Below the pieces are notes generated by a model. The model saw only the letters and a program-made list of their open reading frames with translations, searched no databases and was not told where the DNA came from. A stretch of 64,000 nucleotides of DNA from assembly GCF_000004195.4 (NCBI RefSeq), contig NC_030678.2:83054904-83118903 (forward strand). The letters are read 5' to 3'. The translations under genes were made by a program, and so were the position numbers. The stretch comes from Xenopus tropicalis. Taxonomy: Eukaryota; Chordata; Amphibia; Anura; Pipidae. Below, piece after piece: positions 34,601 through 46,935 of this stretch (within the stretch, counting starts at the first letter, position 1; each line of letters opens with the position of its first letter).

Positions 34601-36940
34601 TAATAGAACATACTTACCTGCAGCTTCAATTCATTTCCAAAATGAAGCACAGCCAATGTGCACTTCTGCATGTCCCGCAGTGCAGAACACAACTTGTATA
34701 AGTTTGAATATCACGTTGCTGGTTAACATGAACATAACATAAATCAATTTAGGGAAGAGGGCTATCAGATGTTTGAGCTCCAGGACTATAAAACTTTACA
34801 CTGGGTATTTGACAGGGGCAAATCTGCATCCAACCATTCAGCCTAGTGCAAGCATACTAACCTTGGTACAGTTAGTATGCTAACTGTTAGAAGGCTCACA
34901 TTTTTTACAGTTAGGTAGACATGGTAATATAACATTTCTACAATATATATTATACGCTCGGTTCTCCATATAGAGCAATTTTTGTGCTATGGCTTTTATG
35001 AATAGCATTTCTTAGACTACTTTCATGTTCCTAATCCTAGCAACAGCTTATTTACCTGTTGGATCAATGTTCCCATAGTTACACATGTAATGTTTTATGT
35101 TACATATTGCAATGTATTCCTCTATTAGTTAGCCTAAGTAGAAACCTGAGGGATCTCTCTAGACATTTACTAATACTCTTCCTGAATTGGAATTGCCAAT
35201 ATTTGTCATCAATAGCCAGGTAAAGCCAGCTCAGCTCCTTTATGCTGATACGGAATTTACAGAATTTTAGTAAGCGCAGTAGAACCCAAACAATCCAAGA
35301 TTTATTATAAGAACCAGCACAAGATATATTACTTTTTATTTTATCTCATGGGCATAGAACATGGCTAGTACTGTAAACAGTATTTAAATGTTAAGTATTT
35401 AAATATCTAAATATATATATAAAATTAATATTCACATTTTCATCTTACTGGACTATGAATCATACAGTTGCTACTGAATACGTATTATGAGACATATGGG
35501 AGATGACAGAAAGGCCAGTTGCTATAAGCATTCAAAATTGATGTACCACTCATAAAAACATGGAAACTCATAAACAGAATGTTACAATATGAATATTAGA
35601 CAATTTTCTGCATAACCTTGATAGCCCCCTTTTCCCTATGAAGCAGTTTGGTGTTCCATGATAATATTCAAGTCATTGAAATTTTATATGAACAAAAATC
35701 TGTACAAAATTGTTATAAGTAGTAAAACTTATTCTGGTACAGGGCCTAAATTACACATGCCTCATTCATAGTATGACATGAACATTGAACACGCTGTAGA
35801 AAAATGAATTGGCCCACTACATGTAATGTAGTTGGACAACACTATCCTAGGCCACTCACCCAGAATTACATTGCCACTTTTTATGAAATGTAAAATGATG
35901 CATAGTTGTAATGATATTATGTGACTGTGTAACTGTAGATGAGTATAAAAGTCTGGTGTAAGTGAGGTCTCATCTTAAAAAAGAAGCAGCAGCAGTGATT
36001 GCCCTCTCTCTTTATACAGCATTTTAAATCACACTTCAGATTTTACGTTTCTGGGCCTCTCTTCAATCTATGTCGCCCCAGGTATTTATTGGCAACAACC
36101 TGCCAAACTAGATTAAAGAGAAGCTGGCACAAAAGGGTTAGAATTATGCCCACTGATGTAATAAGGGAAGCAATAGAATAGGCTTTTTACTGTTTCACTT
36201 TATATCAATAATAGTCTTTTCCGTTTTCCCTGAAATCTGGGATCTTAATTCATTACTACATTCGATAAAGTAGCAGCATTTTGAAATCAAATTTTGTTGT
36301 TTATTACATAATACATAGTCATTTAAAGGACTACTGCTCAATTTCATACTAGAATATACTACTGTTTTTGTAAAGTATTTAATGTTATCTCCATTTTCCT
36401 TTCTGGAGAATGCCATTTAGACATTGTGATTCTTAAGGTTATGGACTTGGGCAGTGTGCAGTATACAAATACATATAGAAAGAGGCATACAAACAGATAA
36501 AAGAGAGGAAATGAGAGTAAACCTGTAAATCAAGTTATAGCAACAAAACAGTACAGTTCTTGAATTATTGTATCAGCTGCCACAGATTATGAGCTGGATG
36601 ATGTGGGCTGCAGGTAAATATTCTGCGTTAAGAACCTGTGGTCTCCAGAACAAGACTTATGTACTATTACAAGGTACTGGCAATCACCGATGTTTTTTTA
36701 AGTATGCAAATGCCAAGTTAATTTTTTAGTTGGCTTTAGCTTATGTTTCCCTAGCTGTCAGAGAACTGCCGCCTGGTCCACTTGAATAAATACATTAGCT
36801 TTGGCAAACTTAGCACAGGAGGAGATAAAGAGCCTCTTTGGTTCCTTCCAGGGTTCCTTAACCCCTTGATAAACTGAGATGGCATGTCTGGGATAAAAAA
36901 TATAGTTAGAGTTGGGATAAAAATATAGTTGTATATTTTT
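31669..36940. other. long non-coding interval
   Basis: About 5 kb without a recognisable exon, RNA gene or bounded mobile element. Short open frames (for example 31789-32130 and 33491-33974) are unsupported. A composite ETS/RUNX-like motif (CTTCCTGTGGT) lies at about 32788-32798. Confidence 0.35.
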
Positions 36941-36942
36941 AA

Positions 36943-36943
36943 C

Positions 36944-36974
<31 letters not shown>
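36943..36974. repeat. (TA)n plus poly-T simple repeat
   Basis: Alternating TA at about 36945-36960 running directly into a poly-T tract to about 36974. Confidence 0.85.
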
Positions 36975-37042
36975 GGAATATTTATGTTTGTCATGTATTT
37001 GGAAGATCTTAGTATAAGACCACATGTACATTTTCTATTTTT

Positions 37043-37046
<4 letters not shown>

Positions 37047-37079
<33 letters not shown>

Positions 37080-37384
37080 GAATAAATGTCAGCACTCTAA
37101 GGATTTTCCCATAACTGGTCAAAGAAGTCATCAAGGCTAGTATATTTGCAAAGGTGAGTATTTATTACCAACGTTTCAGTCCTCGCTGGGACTTTCGTGA
37201 CGAAAGTCCCAGCGAGGACTGAAACGTTGGTAATAAATACTCACCTTTGCAAATATACTAGCCTTGATGACTTCTTTGACCAGTTATGGAAAATCCTTAG
37301 AGTGCTGACATTTATTCCATTTGAAGATTGCTCTGCTCTAGCACCAAGGTATAGAAAATCTTTTTTGGAGTGCTCCCTATTCTG

Positions 37385-37426
<42 letters not shown>
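37047..37426. mobile_element. palindromic element inserted in a (TA)n microsatellite
   Basis: Two (TA)n tracts (about 37047-37076 and 37389-37426) frame a 238-bp palindrome (37080-37317) and about 70 bp of unique sequence (37318-37388). The layout, a palindrome followed by a unique tail, matches that of 6238-6766. The framing TA tracts may be a duplicated microsatellite target. Likely a short Penelope-like or related retroelement remnant (inference). Confidence 0.5.
37080..37317. repeat. 238-bp near-perfect palindrome with hammerhead-ribozyme-like core
   Basis: Arms of about 118 bp meet at about 37199 (CTTTCGT-G-ACGAAAG). Reading outward, each arm gives GACGAA-AGTCC-CAGCGA-GGACT-GAAA-CGTTGG. 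The AGTCC/GGACT helix sits next to GAAA as stem II does in hammerhead ribozymes, and the upstream GTGACGA is one base off CUGANGA. The arms also hold 'taataaatactcacc', containing AATAAA. Confidence 0.6.
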
Positions 37427-37430
<4 letters not shown>

Positions 37431-37534
37431 CATAAAATAAAGGTGGTCTGCACTCCAATATCCATATTTCTTAAAAATATTTCTTATGTACATAAGTTAG
37501 CATAACCCTGTTCTCCATTGCAAGTTCTACTGAG

Positions 37535-37822
37535 CAGGGCCCTCTTTACCTCATATTCATTATCGGTTTCGAACATTTGCCACAACCCAGCAGCCACTAA
37601 AGGGCCAACCAGCCACTGCTGCTCCCCACTCTCACTCTGCCCCCAGTCACCACTGCTGCACTACTTATTTGGTGTTAAAAAATAAAGATGGCTGTGCTTT
37701 CAACAGTGGAACACACGTCAGCTAAGCAGCGAGCAGTGGTGCCCGACTTGAGGACAAGTGTGAAAGCCCAACAGGCTGAGGTCCATCTGGATTTTTCCCA
37801 GTGGCCTAGCGGGCCAGCCCTG
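37535..37822. mobile_element. possible hAT-like element (CAGGGC termini)
   Basis: Begins CAGGGCCCTCTTTACC and ends, inverted, CAGGGCTGGCCCGC. Termini match over CAGGGC but no 8-bp duplication is visible (CTACTGAG against CATACACC). Confidence 0.35.
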
Positions 37823-39339
37823 CATACACCCTTCTGATGTACACCACTGAAAAATATGTTGCCACTCTATAATAATAATCACAATCATATTAACGTGTTG
37901 CTGTTGCTCTTGTTAGTTATACAAAATAATATCCTGTAGAACAGCCTACATGCAAAAATGTACTTGTATGTAGTGTTGTCATTAAAGAAAAGCAATACTC
38001 TATCATTAACAGTTCTGGAGTGTTCTAAGCACCTGTGGGGCTGTGCTGTGTTAGTAATTCTGAAACTGTACATATGTATTTAAGCCATAGCTCTAATCAA
38101 GCAAGCCTGTAATGTTAAACAACTCCCCCCTGTTAAAGATTCCATCTCTGAATATTATGGTATTTGAAAAAAGGAAACATGTACTGTACATTTCATCTAA
38201 AAGCCCTTATTCAGCTGTTCAGGATATTGGCTAAACTAGGAGCAGACTGTCACACCCAAGATGCTCTAATCTCCTGACCTGCTTTTAGACAGTAAGTATC
38301 TTATCTATAAACCAGGCAGAGGTTTAGGGTCTTATTTAGATGTAGAGGACAAACCATTGATTGAGAGAACTGGCCAAGGCCTGATGGATGCCTTTTCCTA
38401 AACAAACATCTGGGAAAATCTCTTGAGCCCAGCTATTTCCTACCGCACTGAGCAGCCATTACCCACCTTGGGGGCTCAGGAATGTGCAAACCCTGTAGAC
38501 ACAGAGAACTCACTCATCCATTTAGGTAATGCGACAGGCTAAGCTACGTGGCTTAAACACAAGAAGCTTCTATGTGCAGCTGTGATAGAGAAACAGAGGT
38601 GCCCACTACTGCATCTTAGTGTGAATGATCAACTCTGAACCTAACAAATAGGCCTAGACTTCAGGCAGGAAAATTTCCTATATTATTTTATGAAGCCAAC
38701 TTTTGAGTTATATACAAACACAGAGAAGGAAAATGTAGAGCTTTTCATCACAAGATTTCATTTCAGCACTTCATAATATCAATTCTATATTGTAAATATT
38801 TACCATGGCGGCAAACATTGATTCTAAGTGTATGCTTGTGTGCATCTCTGTCCAGCACAGAATGGTCATTATTATAGCCAACTGGGCTTAATTCAAGGCG
38901 AGACTCTACAAATCTAAGGCAATGTTGTTGTTTCATACTGGGATGGTTTTAGGGTCACGGAGAGTGCACTGATCCCAAGCTTCTGAGTGCACCATATTGG
39001 GCTGAAACTATCCTTAGTCAAATCACAAAATATGCATCAATAGAAAAAGACATATATTTTTGGGGAGTAATATCATAGCTGCCAAACATATAGCCCTCCA
39101 GCTCTTGATAAGCTGCAACTTAATTTTTAATATTATGCCTCATTCATTATTTTCCAATATAGACTGCAGACCCAGTGGCTGCTGGGATACCTTAGGTGTA
39201 AAGAAGCTCAGTGCCATATAGCAGGCAATAAGTACAGGGCCCTGTTGGAGCCTGCATCCATTACACTCTCATCTGAACGGTTGTACATCCATATAAATGG
39301 TTGTACATCTGAATGATGCACAATTTAGGGATGGGTAGG
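37823..39339. other. non-coding interval
   Basis: No exon recognised. 38240-38600 is complex and less AT-rich than its surroundings but shows no coding frame. Confidence 0.35.
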
Positions 39340-39404
39340 AGGGGAATGACAATGTGGAATTTTGCAGAAAACTCCATGCCTGGCGAAAAATTTTGCTCAT
39401 CACT
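39340..39404. repeat. fragment of the TAGTGATGAGC hAT-like MITE, reversed
   Basis: The run 'actccatgcctggcgaaaaa' followed by 'ttttgctcatcacta' is the inverse of the left end of copies at 10940 and 12342. The other end is missing or decayed. Confidence 0.55.
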
Positions 39405-42400
39405 AGTTGACATCATCAATAACTTGTAATACACAATACAAAGCAAGCTTGTAATACACAATACAAACCCCACTTCACTACAAGTCAATTAAAGGCTTCT
39501 CTCAATAAAAAATTATAATTTTAACTATATTAAAAAAAAAAGATAGTTTGACCTAACTTGTCTATAAAACCATGCTGATCGTTACTTATTTGGCCATTGT
39601 TTAAAACTTAGATGTAGATATGTTCTCTTAACAAACCCTCAAGTGACTTCCTTGAAACATTCAGGTTAATGACAAGGTTGGGACAATAAAACCTTTATGA
39701 AGGTCATGGCAGCATAACCTTTCCTCCAGTCCATTAGCAACTAAATGGAGAATCTAAGTTGCTTAGAAACAATGACTGGCCTGAAACTGAGCTTTGTTTT
39801 CATTTTGTCTTGTTAATTGTTCAACTTTTCACAGGTCAAAAGTGTTTTTTCTGACCTACTATAATTTAAGGTCTCAGAGACCTTGCCATATTTATACTAC
39901 TAATAGACTTTTTGGTCTACTTTGTACTGCAGGAAACCTCTTCTATTTCCTATTCTTGTCTTCTTGACTGATATTTACAACATTTGTCATCTTGATAGTT
40001 GCTTAATGTTAAAAGGTAAGGCACTACAATAGGCCAAATGGAGGCCTTAAAAAGCTGAATCATTAGCCACTGTAATACTCAAGCTAGGGCTGTGTCATGC
40101 TATATATATATAGTGTGTGCTCCTTATTAAAATGCTGCCTTATAGTTTAAAGAAAAACCACAACTGATGTTTTTGTTTCCTCTTTCTGTATGCCACATTG
40201 ATAATCAGCCTTGATGCGTCTATACTACTTCTTTATGCAAAGCGAACTGGTACAGGAAGGAAGTGAGGCAGAATAAACAAAGTATCAGAAACAAGCTGAA
40301 ACAGTCATCAAGCAAGAGGAGAAGCTATGACACCAAATTCTAAGATGCCTAGCTGCTTTAATTCCCGTACTGTAGCTCAGACCCTGTCCCTCTACCATTT
40401 GGTAAGTAAAAGAAGTTATAAAAGCCAATAAGCTCTCTCTAGGCTAGGGCCCTGGGTTGGGGCCTATAATACTGGCACTCTTTGCTAAATTTCACACTGA
40501 ATAAATAACACACTGAATAGTTGATCCAAACTTGTATGTGTGATTCCAGTTAGTAATAATTACAGCTGGTCTAGGCGGGGCTTGTCAAAAAGGGAGCGTT
40601 CTTGTTGAGAAATGTCCAGACTAACCATAGGAAAAAGGCAATAGAATGGACAGGTTGAAATATATGTTCAAGTGGTAAAAAGTGATTAAATTTATAACTG
40701 AATGAACAGTAAAAAATATGTTGATTACGTAAAATAATAAGCAATCAAATAACAAAATTATAGTATGTTGATATGATGTTATAAATGATACGGTAAGTGC
40801 TAAGTAGATCAGACCTGGGTGATATAGGATGTATGTATTTTATACTGCATTGAACCAATAAAGCTTCCTTCAAAATGCAGCTTTCAAACAAGGTTACCCA
40901 AGTTTCTTCGAATCTAGGTAAAATATGCAAAACCAACAAAGTTGAGCCCAACTGAGAGACTTGTTCATCCGTAAAGAATAGGACCATATATTTTTCTGAA
41001 GGTATTGCTCACATTTTAATAGGCTACATAAATATCAATGTAGACATATACACACAAACATACACTTAAACACCTTACATAATTTTATTGTTGCTTTTGC
41101 ATTGATGTGGCATTTGATTTGGATAGAGGAAAGGGAGTCTGTGCTTTTATCCTATACCTTTTGACGTGACAAGTAAGACACCATGTGACTGTATAACTAT
41201 CAGGTAACAGCACTCCAACAGAAAATCATCTGATGGATTATGTAGTAGTAACAGTATTAGGGGACAGTGCAGATAAGCACCTGATATCTTACATTAGACA
41301 TCTTATTAAATGAGGGACCGTTAAATAGGAGAGGCTATCAGATCTTCCCTATTCATTGTACTTGTCCTGACCTAGTACCCTGCATATTTTTAATATACAG
41401 AGGGCTAAAACAGTTCCAACCCAATACTGGTCCATGATGTCAAATATTTACTTAAAACATTGAAATAAGAATGATTCCACTATATGATTCTGCTACCATG
41501 TAAGACAACATCATAACCAAAAAGGCAATTTAATCTAGGAACCAATTAATATTTTTATTTTTATGCTACATCTTTGAGGGATTTAGCAAAAACAAGTGGA
41601 TGACAGATTTACTTATGCTGTAAGCAGTGTGCCTTGCTAAGTCTCTTTCCTCCTACGCTTTTATTCACCATGCCCTCTGTATTGTACAATGCAACATATT
41701 ATTATCTTGTCCTGCTCTACCTACCCGGATTTTTCTATGCAGGTTCTAATTCGTTAATCTTACTTTATCATGAATAATAAACATGCCATTTTTCTTGTAA
41801 ATGAGAAAATTCACAAACTGTACTAATTCATCATGTATTTACAGACCTGACAGATACTGAATTTTTGAATGTCTTATTTTATACATGTGATGTAATGTCT
41901 TCTAATTATTTATTTTCCTTTGCAAAATTCTTCACATACAGTTTTGCTAAAAAGCTGAGTCTAAGATAGTTAACCACTTGCCTATTCAGAAAGGAATCAG
42001 TCTGGAAATTAGACATCGTGAAAGAGTTTCTTTATTCTACAGCTTGAAAGGCTGTCTATTTCACATATATTTTCTCCCAAACTCCAAATGTAAACTGCTT
42101 AAAGCGTTTGTTCATCCAGAGGATGTTATGTTGAAAAATGAGAGCTTGAAAGTCCCCTTAGTCTTATCCCAAATATCAAGGTAAAATGTTCTTTCCGAAC
42201 CCTACATACAGTATGGTGAGGCGCATTCAAATCTTTCTAATTCTGCCCAGTGTCCACCAGTGTTCCCTGTAGTATTCAAAAAATTTGGGATATTTTCGTT
42301 GCCTTGGAATTGTTTCAAAATCTTTGGTACAATAACTCCTTTGGTTTTGAAATAAACGACTGTATGTGCCAGCCATTTTTTTTCTCATTTTTATAATTAC

Positions 42401-42999
42401 AAAGATGAGTACACTTTAGGACAGCTCTGCCGTTCATATTAAATAATAAAAGGTTTTAAATTGAATTTCTTAGGGTTATAGGCAACGACCCTAAGTCCCA
42501 TTTTTTTGTGTGTTTGAAACTATTTTTTACCAGATTTGTCATACTTCCACTACAGTTCACTTATACCGTATATAGTAATTCAACAGATCCTTTGTATTTT
42601 TTACAGTGATATAGGGCATACACTATACAGGATATGTGCCTTTAGCGCTGTAAACTGAAGACCATGCATGTAAAGATCCACTGCAGATCTTTGTTTGCTT
42701 TGACCAGCTATGTTCTGGGTCAGATTGGACCCTGGTTGGCAACTGAGCTAACAATTGTATTATAATGGGCACTATGCAAACCTGGGAGAAGGAGAGGACC
42801 ATATCTGCATGCCCTGTGCAACCCATACATGTGTCAATAAGACACTGAGTCCAGTTTGGCAAGTTTAGGCATAGGTTATAGCAAATAAACAATGAGCTGT
42901 ATTTTTAATAAGTATACCTAATAACAGTATGTGTTTAGAATAAGGTCTCTTCCTGCATTCCTTATAAATCCTTATGAATTTAAGTCAGGGGTGTGATGC
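39405..42999. other. long non-coding interval
   Basis: AT-rich unique DNA, no supported gene or bounded repeat. A short (TA)n lies at about 40099-40110. Confidence 0.4.
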
Positions 43000-43640
43000 T
43001 TTAATTTGCACCCACGTCGGCTCAAGCAAAATATGAAGTGGCCATCTTTTGAGAACTTTACAATAAGCAATTCCCCTCATTTAAACTGTGAATGATTAGC
43101 ATTCAAATGACCGTAAAAGAATGATAAATAGCACAGATGACTTATTTTTAGTTTAAAAACTCAGGTCTACCTCTCCCAGTACAAATGATTCAAGATTTGC
43201 CATATTGCCATATGATTACTTATGAGGCCCCCCCCTTACATACAAGGCTATTGTCTCCTGTATAGCATGCTTATTTCCCCTGGGTTGTGGTACTGAAACT
43301 AAATGTCATTTATTGTACGTGCACCACTGAGCTGGAGAGTGAAACAAATTCCCATAAATGAAAACACTGAAATGATGAGGACAATGCATACAAGTAACAG
43401 CTATGATACTGCGAGTGATTTATCAGTCAATCAAGCCCTCAGTCATTTTTTACTTTGAAATAGATTTAACATTTAACTAGCCTTCTGATAAGCCTTTCCG
43501 AAAATATCTGCAATTCAGCAGTGTTCTGAAATCTCATTCCTTATACAAGTGTGTCATTAAATTTTTTTCTAATTAGTTTACCACTCATTTGAGAACTGCT
43601 CAGCTAATTTGTCTATTACTAAATTGTGAAAAAGAGACAT
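43000..43640. promoter_or_regulatory. candidate conserved non-coding region
   Basis: Unique, complex sequence with dense homeodomain/POU-like motifs (GTGAATGATTAGCATTCAAA, AGTGATTTATCAGTCAATCA, TTTTCTAATTAGTTTACC) and no repeat signature or open frame. Texture resembles vertebrate conserved non-coding elements; alignment would be needed to establish this. Confidence 0.3.
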
Positions 43641-44772
43641 GATCCAATAAATACTGTTTTTGTGCATAATGCAATTTACTAATTAGTTTTAATACTTTGC
43701 AAATGTTTAGCAAAAACATTTCTTGCTACATTTTTCCACTCTGCACTATATTTATCAAAATAAAGCAGAAACTATCAATAGGTAATCAGGGAGCGATATC
43801 TATAAAAGCGTTTGGGAATTAACTGGGAAAATTTACTGCTCAAGATTCATAAAGTTATGCTTAGAACATTGCTTTATAAAGAGACCTACTTTACCGACAA
43901 TATAAAGATACCATTATTTATCCTTACTAATCACTACAGCCATGGGCTTAAATTCAGGATGCTTGGCATATACTGTGCCCCAGCTGTTTGGATATAGTAT
44001 AAAATTGTCACAAACCGGCATTTTTTTTTTTTACAAAACTTTACTTAACATAGGTCAGGCCTGATCTGAAAATCAGTGGATTCTAGCAAATGCCAGAGGG
44101 ACTGCTGTAAGATGCCATAGACAGTCACTATTTATTGGAATTGTGGGGGCTGTTTGGGCCTCTGTGTACTTAAAATTCCAGGGCCTATTTTAAATCCCAG
44201 ACTGATTGTGTGCCTCTTGCCAAGGGCCATGTGATGACATAATGAAACAATCTGAGTAACATACCTTGGTCCTCATTTCATTCACATTAGTTGATAACGT
44301 TGACCAGACTTCCATATATTGTAAATCAATTAACTTATATAGTTTGAGAAAGAATGCCTGTCTATGCCAGCACAGACATTTTTATAAACCCTTGCAAATC
44401 ACTTAAAAGAGAATTTCAGGCCAAGAATAAAGTGGCACTGAAATGGGTATTGACCTAACATATGTCTTCCCATTAGTCATGGTTACAAGTTTACAAGTTC
44501 CGACAACAGCTGGTTCCTGTAATGACATAAAAGCGATACCATGAAAAACATCAGTTTGTCTTAAAAATAACTTGCTATTTCCCCAGAGATACAGACTTAA
44601 AGTAAATTGTAACAAAGAATGGAAACATGTTATGCTGTCAAATTTTTGGAAATTCAAAAACCTTCCAAAATTTATAACTGAAGAGAAAACATGGCAATGA
44701 GTCTATACTAATGTTTACTAATGTTCAAAAATGAGAATGTTAACTAGAAAGGGAAGTTTGAGAACAAACTTC
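43641..44772. other. non-coding interval
   Basis: No gene or bounded repeat recognised; poly-T at about 44022-44032. Confidence 0.4.
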
Positions 44773-46571
44773 ATGTTGGGTTGAAAAACATGAAATCTGA
44801 TTGGCTGTTGTTGGCTCCGCCCACTTTTTCTAACCTTTGACCACAGTTATATAGTAAAAACCACTGAGCAAAGTTTGGGAACCCTGGTTTTAATAATGTC
44901 TGAATGGCAGCAATTTAAATTTCCCCACTGAAAGTCAATGAGTGACATCTGATTGGCGATCGGTGGCTCCGCTCACTTTTTCTAACCTGTAACTGCAGTT
45001 ACCCAGTGACTAACTCTGCAAAGTTTAGGGACCCTAGGATTAATAGTTAGTTTTAAATTTAAACCATTAAAGTCAATAGGTAAATTGTGATTGGTGGGTG
45101 TAACCACTTTTACGTAGTCAGCCAGTGACTGATTGTGCAAAGTTTAGGAACCCTGATATCAATTTAAACCAAAAAAATTCAATAGGTGAAGTCTGATTGG
45201 CTGTTGGTGGCTCCACCCACTTTTTAAAAACCTAAAAATCTAGTCCCTTGGTGACCCTGGTGTTAATACTGTGAGAATGGCAGCAGGTTGGATTTTCCCA
45301 TTGAAAATCAATAGTTAAAATCTGATTGGCTGTTGGTGGCTCCACCCACTTTTTCTACCGCTGAACCGCAGTTACCTGGTGACTAGCTCTGCAAAGTTTG
45401 GAGACCTTAGTATTAATATTAAAAGAATGGCCGCAGTTTAAATTTAAACATATGAAGTCTATAGGTGAAATCTGATGTTTTTTCTGTTGTTGGCCCTGCC
45501 CACTTTTCTAAACTTGGAACATAGTCACCCAGTGACAAACTGTGCAAAGTTTGGGGACCCCGACATTAAACATGTGAGAATGGCTGCAGTTAAAATTTCC
45601 CCACTGAAAACAATGAAAGAAACGTGATTGACTTTTGGCGGCCCCGCCCTCTGTTTCTAACCTTGAGTACGTAGTCACGCAGTGACTTACTGTGCAAAGT
45701 TTGGGAACCAAATCAAACCAATAAAAATCAATAGGTGAAATTTGATTGGCTGTTGGTGGCCCCACCCACTTTTCAAAACTAAAACTGCAAGTTTGGGGAT
45801 CCTGGTGTTAATTTTGTGAGAATGGCAGCAGGTTGAATTTCACCACTGAAAGTCAATAGGTAAAATCTGATTGGCTGTTGGTGGCTCCGCCTACTTTTTC
45901 TAACCTTGAACTGCAGTTACCTGGTGCCTAACCCTGGCGTTTGGGGACCCTGGTGTTATTACTGTGAGAATGGCAGCAGGTTGAATTTCCACCAAGTCAA
46001 TAGGTAAAATCTGATTGGCTGTTCACAGCTCCGCCTACTTTTTGGCATCCAACTTTCATCATATTTTCATTCAGGCTGACCCCATGACTATGTGATTCAA
46101 GTTTGGGGAGTGTAGCCTCAAAGCTGTAAGATTGGCAGCAGTTTCAATTTCCCCAAAGTCAATGGATGAAATTTGATTTGCCTGTTGTTGGCCCCTCCCA
46201 CTTTGAGGCCATCCAACAAATGTCACTGTTTCATTCGGGGTGACCTCATTATTATGTTATTCAAGTTTGGGGGGTGTAGCTTTTAAGCTGTAAGCGTGGC
46301 AGCAGTTTGAAAATATTCCCTGTCAAAGTCAATGGGAAAATTGGGGGGTTCGGAGCGGCGCCACAAAAAGACGGGGGGGCACAACCGCTTAGAAAAGCAC
46401 AAGCAACCTGCTCTGCCATAGGGCGAAGAAGTGTGGGGAGTTTGGGTGTTGTACCCCTAAAACTGTAGGAGGAGTAGCGTTTAGAAAATGGGGGGCGCTA
46501 AGAATAATAATAAGAAGCGGAAGAATAAGCCAAAGTCGAAGGACAGTATGTTGGGGTTTTCAACCCAACAT
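44773..46571. mobile_element. 1.8-kb element with ATGTTGGGTTGAAAA termini and an internal repeat array
   Basis: Left terminus ATGTTGGGTTGAAAAA at 44773; right terminus, inverted, ATGTTGGGTTGAAAACCCC, ending 46571. Between them is a degenerate tandem array (next entry), then 46340-46540 with a GC-rich stretch and 'aagaataataataagaagcg'. No transposase. The target duplication cannot be resolved because the termini end in a palindromic AT. Superfamily not determined. Confidence 0.65.
44792..46330. repeat. degenerate tandem array, about 11 units of 105-160 bp
   Basis: Units begin near 44792, 44947, 45083, 45188, 45319, 45470, 45611, 45738, 45863, 46005 and 46167. The consensus order is: 'tctgattggctgttggtggc' then 'tccgcccactttttctaac'; 'gcagttaccc(a/t)gtgac'; 'tgcaaagtttggggaccctg'; 'gagaatggcagcagtttaaa'; 'aaagtcaataggt'. 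Most units keep both ATTGG (inverted CCAAT box) and a CCRCCCA/CCGCCCA (GC/CACCC) box. Open frames here (for example 45508-45765) are repeat artefacts. Confidence 0.85.
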
Positions 46572-46669
46572 AATAAATGAGTCTCTTAATTTATACACAA
46601 GTGCACACACACACGCAGACACACACACAACTAGATCAAATTCTACTGAAGTATGTTGCAACAAAATAA

Positions 46670-46935
46670 ATGATGGACACCATTATAATCAAATAATTCA
46701 AATGTTATAAAATGACTTCCTTTTTCTCTGTAATAACTAAACGTGCCTTGTACTTGATCCCACCAAAGATATGTGTAATACTTTTTTAAAGTCAAACTGT
46801 CCTATTGAGTTTATATTATAATTAAAGGATTTTCTAGTAGACTTAGGGTACGGAGATCCAAATGACAAAAAGACCCCTTATCCAGAAAACACCTGGTCCC
46901 AAAAATTCTGGATAACAGGTCCCACACCAATGTAT
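46670..46935. repeat. truncated copy of the 'CAGGTAT' TA-MITE family
   Basis: Contains 'cttgtacttgatcccacca', 'cagtag'-type interior and the end 'accccttatccagaaaacac' / 'tctggataacaggtcccaca', matching the right half of 16854-17182. The left terminus is missing. Confidence 0.6.
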
